DNA from: Atrichornis clamosus
Taxonomy: Eukaryota > Chordata > Aves > Passeriformes > Menuridae
DNA length: 64,000 nt
Assembly: GCA_013400975.1 (NCBI GenBank)
Contig: WBMZ01012201.1
Coordinates: 29,101-93,100 of the forward strand
Direction: 5' to 3'
A model generated the notes under the pieces. The model was given only the letters and a program-made list of their open reading frames with translations, ran no database searches and was not told where the DNA came from. The translations under genes were made by a program, and so were the position numbers. Position 1 is the first letter of the stretch, and the number at the start of each line of letters is the position of its first letter. Positions 25,081 through 36,740 of this stretch are shown here, piece after piece.

Positions 25081-25312
25081 GGATCATAAAATGATAGAAT
25101 TGTTTAGGTTGGAAAGACCTTTAAGATCATTGAGTCCAACCTTTAACCCAGCACTGCCAAGGCCACCACTAAACCATGTCCCTAAGCACCACATCTACAC
25201 ATCCTTTAAATATCTTCAGGGATGGTGACTCCAGCACTACCCTGGGCAGCTGATTCCAAGGCTTGAGAACCCCTTCCATGATGAAATTCTTCTCAATATC
25301 CAATCTAAGTTT
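25081..25312 (-). mobile_element. CR1 LINE 3' fragment, antisense
   Basis: ATAGAATTGTTTAGGTTGGA, CACTGCCAAGGCCACCACTA, CCATGTCCCTAAGCACCACA and a final TATCCAATCTAAG give the complement of a CR1 3' end. The element is therefore on the minus strand. Confidence 0.9.
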
Positions 25313-28059
25313 GGGGTGATCAGCAGAACAAACACAGAATCTGAAATTTTGAGGCTTCCTGTACACATCCAGGGAGAACAAGCAACATAGCCCATTCCAT
25401 TGGATGATGCATCAGTTGTTCTTGGCTTTTAATCCAATTCCACCGAATGTTTGCATTTTCACAATGAGTTCGTAAATATCTGTATAACTGGTAACAACAG
25501 ATAGTCTGAAAAGCAGCAGGTTATCTGGGCTTGTTGGGAAAGTTTTCCACATGTTACTAGTCTTTATGGAGTCAGAAGAGGCAGAATCTCTGTGTTTTGG
25601 AGTCGGATTAGTCTGCTGGTTGCTAACAAGCTGCCAAATTGCCCAGAGTAGGCTTCGTGCTCCACTGTACCATAACTGCTGTCTCACATGCACTGTGATT
25701 TACGGCAGATCCTAAGAAACAAGATAAAAGCCACTGGTGAGCCAAAGCCAAGAGTCTTGCTGCACCATCTGCTCTGTGAGCTGAGATTTTTACCTGGCTT
25801 GAGAAAAACCTACAAACAAGGAGAAGATGGAGAACACTGCCAGCAGTGCAACCTGAAATAAAATAAACCCCACAGACTCTCAAAGAAAATGCAGTGGGAG
25901 CTGCTCTGATCCCTTTGCTCCTTCTGTAGGACCGTGTTGGAGCTGGAGAACTTTATCTGAGCATCTGAGCTGTGGCTGGGAGAACATGGCCTGCTGAGGT
26001 GCTGACTAAGACTCCAGTTCAGTAAAAAGGAATGACGTGACCCTTTCTGTGCCAAAGCTACAACAAACACAGGGTCAGAAGGTGGTGAGGAAGCCGACAG
26101 GACCACGCCAGACCATTTAAAGTGGTCTGCTGAAACACACCTTAAGTATATTACACAGCTGAAAATTTTTGCCCACTTAAGAATTTCAAGTGACCACACC
26201 CAGGAATGTGTTAATACTGTTGTAATTAGGGGTGGGACAACTGGTTCAGATAAAATAAAAAACAACCTGAAACTACACCCAAAACTTTAATGATCGTCTC
26301 TCATCCTGCTCAGAGTTGTTTTACCTTTAATCTCTTTTTTTTAATTCTCCACACACCTTTCCAGTTTTGAACAAAGAGGAAGCAGAAATACTGACTATAG
26401 CAGAGCAGGCTCCTCTCATTTCAGTGACCAAAACCAGCAAGTATTGCAAATCTCATTAAAAAGTCAAGACCCTAAATCTCCAGCATGTTTTACACAAATC
26501 ATCTGTACTTTATAAAATCTCTCTTGGGCACAAATTCTTTTAGCCTCCCTCCAGGTTTCAACCAAAGAAATGTAATTACCATTCACTGATTGTATTTATG
26601 AGCACCTGATGTTTGCAGTTTAAATGATCACATGTTTCTGAAGGCTAACTACGACAGCCTGGAAAACACCTTTCTTCCCAAGCCTCTTCCCTGCCCCACC
26701 TCCTCACACTGGGGAATACAGATCAAGACAGGATGTGGGGCTGGAAGACCTGCATATTTTCATGATTTTGTCTCTTGCTTCTATACTTAAGGTTAAACTG
26801 GTTATTGGATGTAGAATAAGGAAAGAAGGCCCTCCTGCCAGTCAGACTGGAGAGAGGACACAGCTCCTTCCTTTTCCTGTAGCATGGAGCACCATCCACC
26901 TTCTAGGATCCCCCCAGGAATTGAGGACTTCCTCTCTTTTTCCTGCATTTCTGGAAGTTCAGAGCATTTCTGGCTCCTGAGCTGATGTGCTTTTATCTGC
27001 CAGAGCCTGGGTTTGTGGAGGAGAGATGCAAGGAGAGAAGGGCTGTCTAGGGAGTCTTTAGTGGTCCCCATGGCAAATAACTTCTTATGCATTTCTGTAC
27101 AAATCATGTCTAATCTTTCCAGGTGACTCTGTGACGTCTAGCCATGAAAAGAAAAAGAAATGAAAGCAGAAATATTAAGATAGCATTGAGACTTGACTAA
27201 AGGAGCCATAATTTTATGATTTATAATGTAGCCCTGAAGCTTTTTTTTTTAAGTTTTTGTTTATTAAACCATTGCTTTGTTTTACTGTGACATTATCAGG
27301 AATGCTCCAGGTTCCTCTCTACATCTTGTTAGTGGTCAGGCTGCAAGAAAACCCCTCGAGGGACTTGGCTTGAGACAGCTCCCAAGGGCTCCAACACCAG
27401 CAACAAAGGAGCTGAACCCTGACCACATGGGCCAGGTTAGTTTGTGCTTTTGCCCCAGCTGTTTCTACTGCTTGAGTTACATTTGGCTGTGTTAATTAAG
27501 GTGTAGTAAACTTTAGCCTGACTGAAAACGGCTTCCGTTTCAGTTAGGGGGTATGTCTCTAATGGCAAAGTGTCCTCAGCTTCCTATGTTTCTTTCATGG
27601 TCTGTACTCTTTAAATAAACAAATTCAGTACAGCAGAACCCATGCAGGAAGCAAGCTATTTGCTAACAAGAAAACTACTGTGAAACCATGAGCACCTTTT
27701 GGATTAAAGGTAACTTTCTGCATTTGGTCATGAGCTAGGGAAAAAGAAGAGTGCCTTTTTCACCCTCTTTGAGCAAAATTTCCTAGTTTGTTCCTCAGCT
27801 CAACTATAGACACAAATCTCAATGGCAAGAATCACTTTTCAGATTCCAATATAATATCTATATATATACGAAGAGAATAGACTTATATTTAGAAAAAAAG
27901 TATTAAAAACTCCACATAGAGTTTATAAGTTTCAGACACTAAAAGTATGAACTCCTGTGTGACAGGGAGTCACATGTGGAGGCTGTAAATGGAGTGGGGG
28001 CAATTGCACAGTCACTGACCCCAGCTCTGCACCCCTCACCTGGGTCAGGTCTGATGAAT
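25313..28059. other. intergenic DNA without supported genes
   Basis: AT-rich and without a recognised gene. A homeobox-type AT-rich patch lies at 26552-26642. Confidence 0.5.
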
Positions 28060-28157
28060 TTCATGTGGGTTTGATCCCCGTGTGGGCCATGCACTTAAGA
28101 GTTGGACTGGATGATCCTTGTGAGTCCCATCCGACTCAGAATATTCTGTGATCTGAT
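28060..28157 (+). mobile_element. CR1 LINE 3' fragment, sense
   Basis: GATCCCCGTGTGGGCCATGC, AGAGTTGGACTGGATGATCC, TTGTGAGTCCCATCCGACTC and ATATTCTGTGATCTG match the tail of CR1 subfamilies I associate with songbirds. Confidence 0.85.
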
Positions 28158-31100
28158 ACCCCAATTTTGAATGCAAAGAGCAGGTAGGAAATACAAGTGG
28201 AGCCCAGCCCGTGGCCACACTGCCTCCCTACATTCCCGGCTCTTCCCCACACCGCCCTGAAAGCCTTCGCCCTCCAAGGTCTGAGAGCACCTGACTTTCA
28301 GCAGGGAGGGTGGGCAGAGAGTCAGCAAAGCTCACATGTGGAGAACATGTGGCCACGTGCCTCTGCAGCTTCCATGTGTCCCAGCCATTTTCAGCAGGGA
28401 CCTGGGGGGCTGGAGGAGCAGTGAGAGGGCTGCTGAGCTCCCCAGGCACCGAGGCAGCTCCTCCAGCAAGTCCCGTGCTGCACGCAGCTACCGGGACTCT
28501 TCAATGCCCATCTCTCACTGCACATTCTTTCCCCCTTTAATTTTTCTCCCCTCTCCCACACGCTATGACCTTGGTGGCCAAATGAACCTGCTTAATCAAA
28601 GAGGCACGAAAAACAAGTGCAGCCTTGTGCCACCACCTGTAAGCTGCCCTGGGTACGTTACCTGCACGGTGCCAGACAGTGACGTTCCCAGGCACCCTGA
28701 GCGAAGTACAAACACTGCCTCACACCAAAGGCATGTGTGTAGGAACAAAAAAACAACAACAGGATTCCTGTACACATTAGTTCAGTCTTGCAGACTTTCT
28801 TTTTTTTTTTTTTTAACATTATTTTCCTCAACCTGGGCATTAGAGGCACACTCTTCATTTATTTCATTATTTCTTCAGATATACATGCCGTTTGTTGGCG
28901 GGTTCAGCCACTTTCTAGTGCTCTTCACACACTTCAAACCAGCTGGACATCTGCAAAATCATAAGCAAAGCTCCTTGTTCTTTTAAAAGCTAGGAATTAT
29001 CAGAAGGCAGCAAACACCAGATCTTCTCCTTGCCTTCCAGCTTCTGAGCTCTTGAGGTGTGTGCTATCAAATTGCTAAACTTCCCGGTCCTGGTCACAAG
29101 GGCTGGAAACTCGTTTAGCTTTTGTTTTAATTCTGCAGCTCCCCCTCCCCACCTCAGCAGCTGCGTGGCAGAGCTGCAGGTGGCTCTTCCTCTGTGAAGG
29201 AATTGCATGAAAGCTTAAAACACAGGTAGCTTTTAAAACACCAACCAAGGCAGTAGTTGTAACGTGTTTGGCCAGGCTTCAGGAAGATTATTTTCTCAGC
29301 TTATCTAATGGAACGTGTGCCTCACTCACAAAGGCAGCTACTGGTTTTCCAGAGACAGGGGAATTTAGCAGTAAAATGGCAGCAAGGAACAGCCACTTTC
29401 CATCTCCCCTGCCTTCGTTTGCCCTTTGCGGAGAGCTTCAGCTTTCTGTTATTGAAAAACCCAGAGGTGCAGCGGGGAGGTTTTCTGGACTGCATGTAAG
29501 CTGTTGATGCTGGGGGAGCTGGGAGTGACAATCCCTGTTGTGAAACAGGCCACCCCTCACAACTCAGAAGCAGAAACAGTTTCTGTTGTGCTGAAGTTTG
29601 GACAGTCCTCTGTGCAGATGGGCCACGTTTGAGTGGCCCGTGCAGTGCATCTGCTCCATTCTCAGCATCCTCAGGGGCTGCCTGGGAGGTGGCCAATACC
29701 TCATGGGTGGCTCCCACCTATGAAGAGGCCAGATTTATAGCCTGGACTACATCAGCCTGGGATGAGGGAGTTGGTATCACATTTCCATCCCTCCAGCACC
29801 CAGGCACCATGCTTGCTACTCTTCAGTTTTGCCTCTGGAGGATGTCTGGTAGTTTCAGGTTCAGAGCAGTAATAAATTTAAAGGAAAAAAGTCACACTTT
29901 AATCATAAAAATACCCATTTTTTGCTTCACAGTTCTCGCTTGCCCCCCCCAACATATCAGTCATTCAGGGATTGTATTTTACCACGTCTCCCTGCTATTT
30001 CCCAAGCCAAGGTTTGGTCAATGAAACATTAGATCATAATGAAACAGCAGCAGTTCTATGCTCAGAAAGGCAAGAAGCCCTTTTTACTATGGTTTTGCTC
30101 TTATCCAATTTCAAAGATTCACTAGAAGACTTGTGAAACTAACCCACTCAAAGTGTGAATCAAAAGCTTGGTCTGAGCTCATAAGCTGTGCTGGAGAAGG
30201 AAATCTGTCTGTCCTCTGTGCTGAGTCAAGCTATTAACCCACCCAAAACATATGTACAGGGAGTTTACAGAGCACCCACTTCTTACCACGTCTGGCCTTG
30301 CTCCTGCAAGTCTGACACAGATCCTGGCTTCCACCCCGTCTCGTCTGCGCCTCCCAGTTGTTTTTTTCTAACTCCCCTTTGCACCCTTGCTCTGGTGGAG
30401 TGGGAAACTCTGCAAGGCAGAGGCAGCCCAATGACCACAAACTTCCGAAGTTTCAGCAGTGCCTCCCCCACCTTCCCGAGCCTCAGGGGCTTCCCAATCT
30501 CTCTGCGCAACCCACAGTTCAGGTCACAGCAATCAACCCACTTTTCCCCAGTGCCTGGCAAAGGTGAGCCCACCACTCAAATGCTCTCTCAGCCTGGGAC
30601 CCTCTGACCTGCCTGGAGCAGAGCCAGCACCTTCCTCTGGGACTCCCACTTTACAGCTGTTGTCCAAGGCCAGAGGTTGGGAGCAGCGATGGGATTTGTG
30701 GCCTGCAAAGCATTGATCTGGATGCTATTGCCTTCATAGAAATAAAATAAATAAAAAAAAGTAATAACTATAACTGGTCATCAAACCGCCACACTCTCTA
30801 CGATAGGATTTAAAAAAAAAAAAACAAAAAAACCAAAAAGCCCTCCACTTCTTTTGGCCCAAATTATCAGTTGTGCAAAAAGTGCTTGTTATTACCAGCT
30901 CTCTCCTGAAAGGTCAGCATTCAGGGTGCGATTTTCTGTGTTTGATTGAAAACACCCAAAGCATCTAAAATATTATTTTCAACAGTTTTCCATAGGAAAA
31001 AAGAAATAACTTTTTTTTTTCCCTTTTCTTTTTTTTGCATGAGATGGGTAGCACATACTGTCACATCACAAGAATAAAGTCAGGTCTTGGATGAAAATAT

Positions 31101-34100
31101 TTGCTGTAGGGAAGGCAAGGCCAAACCTCCTGTTTTGTTTCCTACCAAGGGACATTCTGTACTGGGAGTAGACCACCACATCTGTGATCCCAGCAACATA
31201 CAAGAACTGGAGCAATTAGCAATCAGAGCTGAACAAAATGTTTCTTGAACATGGTAAATAATGAAAGTGGAGATGGGAGAGATAAGTATCATTTACATAT
31301 TTAAATACCTACAAACTTGAATCTAGTTGACAAATTATATTTAAAAAATGATTGAGGGAGAAAAACATTTGGGAAAGGCATTGATATTTTAAAAGTTAGG
31401 CAATGTGTTAACTTTAGAATAGAGCTGTTGTTTCGTACTGTGTATATGTTAAATAATAAAGATGTAGGGAAAAACCTGGCCCTGAAGATGAGACATCCTT
31501 TGGTCTGAGCTTGCCTTTTGCTGACTCAGAACAAAGCAGTGTGTGTGTCGAGGGGTCACGTCGCAGGAAAAACACCCCAGCCCCTAAAACATTTCACGCC
31601 TGCGTTTTGCTCTTCTTTTTTTTCTTTATTGCAGTTCAGCTACCAGATCAAGGATGTATTACTTACATGTTATTTATACTTTTGTAATTAATGGGTATGA
31701 GCATTATTAGTGACCTCTTGCATCATCACCACCACATGCTTTCATATTTAAAGTGTATCCGAGGACCTAAGTAGGCAAAGGGAACAAGCTGTTTGTTGTA
31801 GCAACAGCTCTTTCATTCTTGCCAGGAAAACTCCTCATGACCTCTGGACACTTTATAAACCAGAGGAACAGCCTTGGAGAAGGGGAAGATGCTGATTCAG
31901 TTTCCTCCCCCCAGAGAATGAAAGGGTGAAAATATCCCGTGGTCATATGGGGAAAACACTAAATTAAACATCTTAAATGTCCTTTCAATTAGGCTTGAAG
32001 GAAGGTAGCTTAGTACTCGAGGATAATGAGAGTTATTTACAAGGATTGTCAGTTACATAAATATTCCCAGGCTGTTATCCGACCATTCCCCATTAATCAC
32101 TCCATACTTCAGCTAACTGTTGCAGCTACCCTGCACTGGGGTTGTAGCCCTAGACACACACTCAGCTCCTGGCTGCTTAATCCCTGTGTTCACACCAGAC
32201 TCAGCGTTTCCTTAGTGCTTTTTCCTGCTGCTCCCATCGCCTCAGTGCTCCACACCCTCTCGCACAGATTTGGTGACGACTGCCTGCTCCTGCTGCTGCC
32301 TGGCTACTCCGCCTGCGCTTGTCCTTATGGGGAGAATCCAGCCTCGACTGAAACACAGGAAAGCCCCAGACAACGATGCTAATGTGCTCATAACCCTTCA
32401 TTACTTAATGTAAAACATAAAGCAGCTCATTTGCCGCTAGGATGTTCCAGCTCCCCCTCCTTCCGACGCACGAGCTTGGCCTTCCATGGGACTCTCAAGC
32501 TCATGCTCGAGGTGATTGTCAGAGATTGTGAGTTGGCCCAAAAAAGGAGAAGGAGAGGGCTTGAAAACCTCCCCTCCTCACCCCTACATTTATATTTTTA
32601 CAGAAGAGCAGGTCTGGGAAGGTGAGGGGGTGGCACACAGCAGTTTTCCAATTGTCAGACAGGGAGAAAATGCAGCCAAACTCCTCATCCAACAGTGACC
32701 CATTTACCTTCAGGCAGAGATGGAGATCTCATTAGGTACTGTGGAATATCACAAAACTTTAAAAAAAAATATTTTTTTAATTTTTTTTCTTCTCTCACAG
32801 CCTTAGTCGACTTGCCTTGTTTTCATAAGCATTAACTTGTGAAAGCTCTATTCTCACCTGCTCCTCTGGCTGCTCTGGGTTTGCACCTTGCAGTGCTTCT
32901 TTCTACCAGAAAAAATCAGTAGTTTTGAGGAAACCTGTCACACTAAAGTAGGTTGATAAGTCATTGAGATGTTTGGAGGTGCTTGTTAAAGTTCTAAGAA
33001 CATAAAATTTTTTCTGACAAACCTAAGAAGAGAAAAAAAAACAAAACAAAAAAAAAAGTTTTGGGCTGCAAAACCACTGGGCCGGCAAACAAGCAGATTT
33101 TTGTGAGGCTCTTTTTGTAAATATAATTTTCCTTCACTTATGTAAAACTTTATGCCTTTGTTCTTTTCTTTTCTTGACAAAGGATTTCTGCTCCTAACAC
33201 AGAATTTACTTTTAGGTGAACAAACATGCTGAGAGAATTGTGGCAGTGGGAACTGAAATGACAGCAAAGCTCTGCTTGGGGAAAACAGGAGGGAGCACCG
33301 GGGGAAAACAAGGTTATACACCCACATTTGGGAGATGAATCATGAAAACAAGGAAGAATTAACCCTTGGGGCTTATTTTAGCTATAAAATAAAGTTTTCC
33401 GTGGGAGAAAAGCAGATGAATCAGGTGTTGGGCTGCAGGATGGGCAAGCTGGAGAGGAGAGCCTGGCCATCCCCAGGGTCTGGGTGGCAGCTCCATCCTG
33501 CCTGTGAGCTGCTTTCTGCAGTCCTGGCTCCTGAAGCTGCTTTCCCAAACATCCTCTGCTCTCATGACAGCACAGCTGGATTCACCAACCTGAAAGTCAG
33601 AAGGAGAAAAGAGTTCATGGCAGTGTTGATCTGACCAGTTCATGTCTTTGTTTGGAAGAATGTGTTGTTCTTCTGGTGTTAGCACACTCATAGTTAGTTT
33701 TGAATTCCTATTCCTTTATAACCTTTTAAATAAAGAATCTTTTTCATGGAAGACTGTTGCAGCCAACTCAGACCAAGGATATCCAACATCCACCCAACTC
33801 CAACAGAGTTCATGAGCTGAGAAATGTTGTTATCCAGCTATATAATGATTCATCTGATACCAATAAAGTCCTGCTCTGTAGTTTGGGATTTAGCAGCCAG
33901 GAATTCCACATGCTAGTGTGCATGTGTATGTGTGTAAGGGGAGTAATTTTTCATTGTTTCTTTTCAAAGGAATCCCACGAGCAGCAGAAGTTGGTTTCTG
34001 AGACAATTTAGGTTGAAGAGCCTTGATAAAGATTCAGATCAGGGACTGCAGGCCACTGAGAAGTTTAAAAAGTTGAAAGTTATGGGGTTTTCAATGGAAA

Positions 34101-36400
34101 TACAAAAAGTTTCAGGAAGAAAAGAAATGTATCTCATTGTACCTGTAGGCTTTAGCCACCTACCGCAATTATTCCAATTATAAGCAAACTTCAAAGAGGG
34201 GCTTACCTTGGCAGAGCAGTTGATAATCTGAATTCTGATACAGCTGCTCTGTCGCAGTCACTCAGACCTGCAAAGATGCTTGCTGATCTCCTCCCATGGG
34301 AATGGATGCTGTCAGGTAACTGTGATCATAGAAATGCAATGAAGAACAATGCTTTGGGGGTTTTGTTTTTGCTTCCCATGCAGAGGGAAAGTACCCCAGA
34401 GACAGCAGGCTGAAATTTCTTTTTCACCTTGCATCCCAACAGAACCACCTACTGAAATCCTCCATCAGCTGATGACAGCGACTTCTGCAGGTGTCACCAG
34501 GAGCCTAATTTATCCAGCAGGACCTTTGTTCTCACCACTGGACAGGTGGCCTAAGGGAGTTGTAATTTTAGTCTGAGACAGAAAAACAGCTACAAAAATA
34601 TACTGGGTTTCACTTGTCACGCAAATGGTCTCTACAGAATCTTAGTTTTCATATCAAAATCCCCTTTTCTCAAAAGAACTGCATCATGGAGAATCACAGC
34701 ATGTTTTAAAGTCATGGAGGCTGGAGGATACTCGCTTGGGAGTATGTTCATAAAGCATTTATCTGCATTTTTATGGGTTTGACTCCAATCCTGAGATTTT
34801 CGGAAACATTTCTCCATAATTACTTATCTTTTACTTTCCCTCCCAGGGTACTGGCTAAAGTGCAGTAGATGCCGTAATTGGGCAGATATTCATCTGGACA
34901 GCTACCCTAATTCCCTTGGATCCAAGCAGTTTGACAGCTCAGACCTGGGAAGAGTCACTAAGTGTTCTAGACCTGCTAAGTCTGACCTGGAATTCTTCTA
35001 ACACAGCAAGCAGATGTGGCTCCACACTGACCACAGCAGGGACCAGCTTGAGAGCCAAGGTCAGCTCCACGTTCTGCCTGACCCAGGACCAGTGGCTGAG
35101 CAAAGAGGGAGAGTGTGGATCTTATGGAAACAATGAAAGTAAACCGATGAACTTCCCACAAACCAGGTTATTTTCAGAAACGTGTGGACATTCATTATAT
35201 GTATCATGTTATATCTTCATCGCAGTTTCCTGCAAAGCCCTGAGAGGATCCTCTGCTGTGTGGGGCCTGAGGATGAATCTAGAGATCCCCTTCCAAGAAG
35301 TTCCAGATGTCCCCATTTTGGGACAGCTGCTCCAGAGCATCAGTTCCAGCCACAGTTCCCACCATACCTAAGGTAGGTCAGACATGTTGGAGCAAAGAAA
35401 CTTCTAAACTGAATGTGGTTTCATCACCCTTCTTCAGACTTGTAGTGTCAAAATAATTTTCTCCCCTTTTCTAATTTCTTTGCCATGTTTGTGCTGAAGG
35501 ACCAAGAAGGCTGAGAAAAAATAGATGGATTTAATTCTGGGCCTTTTATTCAAAGTAAGTTTTTCAACACAAAACAAACAGAAAAAGTCTGCTTGAGTCT
35601 TGCTCTGTGTATTATGTACAAAAACTCCCACTCGTTCTCCCTCTGGACATTAAGTGCTTTGAGGCAAAGCCTGATTTGTTCTCCATGTTCGGGCAGCACG
35701 TGGCCTATCTAAAACTTACAATTTTGAAAATACAAATCCCAGGCACCTGAGGCAAGCAACAGCAATCCATGCCCACATGAGCACAGGCAACTGGCAACTC
35801 CGTAGTAAAACCAGCCAGGCTGATTGGAAACTGGCCAGATGGCAGCTACTGCAAGCTAAAAGGATTAATTATTTGGGGATCATGCCTGGAGAGCAGGCGT
35901 GATGAATGCAATATATAATTCCTTGTCACGACTGTATGTCAGCACTGGGAAATAAGGAACAGCCTGTACCCTGGGATACAGTCACAGTCATCTTTGCTCT
36001 CTCTGTGGGATTTTTTTAAAAGACCCAGAAGATGAAAAGGGTCTCCCTTTTAGCCTGAAACTGTACATGTGAACGGCTATGGTCTATCAGCCTTCACTTT
36101 CCTGCAATTACTTCGATGTCATATGTCTTTATTTATTTTATCTATTTCACAACTGAAGTATAATTAACTATTTTATTGAGTCTGTGTAATTAACTGTGTC
36201 ATTACTCAAATTTTACAAGGCCGCTCTGTTTTTTTCCCCTTTCAGCTTATCACCTAAGGCCCTGACTGGCTCTTTCACAAGATCGCCCTGCTGCTGCTGG
36301 CCAAAGAAAACTGCTGGCCAGCCTCTGAGAGTTCCTAAAATTGTCCAGTCTAATTAAGCGCAGTTTGTGTAAGTGGAAAAATTAACTTAGGAGTTTGCTG
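28158..36400. other. intergenic DNA without supported genes
   Basis: About 8.2 kb without a recognisable gene. Homopolymer T or A runs occur near 28799-28814 and 30809-30823. The last part (35860-36400) is AT-rich with repeated ATTAA/TAATTA motifs and looks like candidate conserved non-coding DNA next to a CpG cluster. Confidence 0.5.
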
Positions 36401-36453
36401 CCAAATGTCCCCCGCAGGGCTCATCTGGGGTTACCTCTCTGCTGTGGCTCAGG

Positions 36454-36699
36454 GCGGCGGGGGTTCAGTCGCCCTCTCCCACGTCCGGCCCGCACGCGGC
36501 CGAGGCTGGAGCTGGGAGGGCTGCGATCCTCCTGACATGCCAAGTGGGGAAATTCCTCTGCACGGAGCAAAAACACCCCCCCGGCTTTTGATCTACGGAT
36601 CCTGGGCCTGGAGACAAAGGCAAAGCTCTGCCACGGCCCGTTCCTCCCGCCGGGCAGCGCAGCCCTGGCTGCGCTCCCGTCCGAGCGGCACCGGCGACA
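36454..36699. promoter_or_regulatory. isolated intergenic CpG cluster
   Basis: About two dozen CpG dinucleotides in roughly 250 nt, with high G+C, inside otherwise CpG-poor intergenic DNA. It is flanked on the left by AT-rich DNA and on the right by a T run near 36770-36785. It could be an unannotated promoter or enhancer. An open frame of 111 codons crosses it but has no recognisable motif. Confidence 0.45.
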
Positions 36700-36740
36700 G
36701 CCTGTTTTTGACAGCTCTGCATAAGCACAGTTATTTCTAG

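Noticed and set aside
28336..28986. 216-codon plus-strand open frame
   Set aside because: It reads through a 16-nt T run as poly-Phe and has no family resemblance; a chance frame.
30809..30823. A run as evidence of a processed pseudogene
   Set aside because: No coding similarity precedes it, and homopolymer runs are scattered throughout the window.
36405..36740. 111-codon open frame over the CpG cluster
   Set aside because: GC-rich DNA favours long frames by chance; no homologous motif was seen. The CpG cluster itself is kept as a finding.
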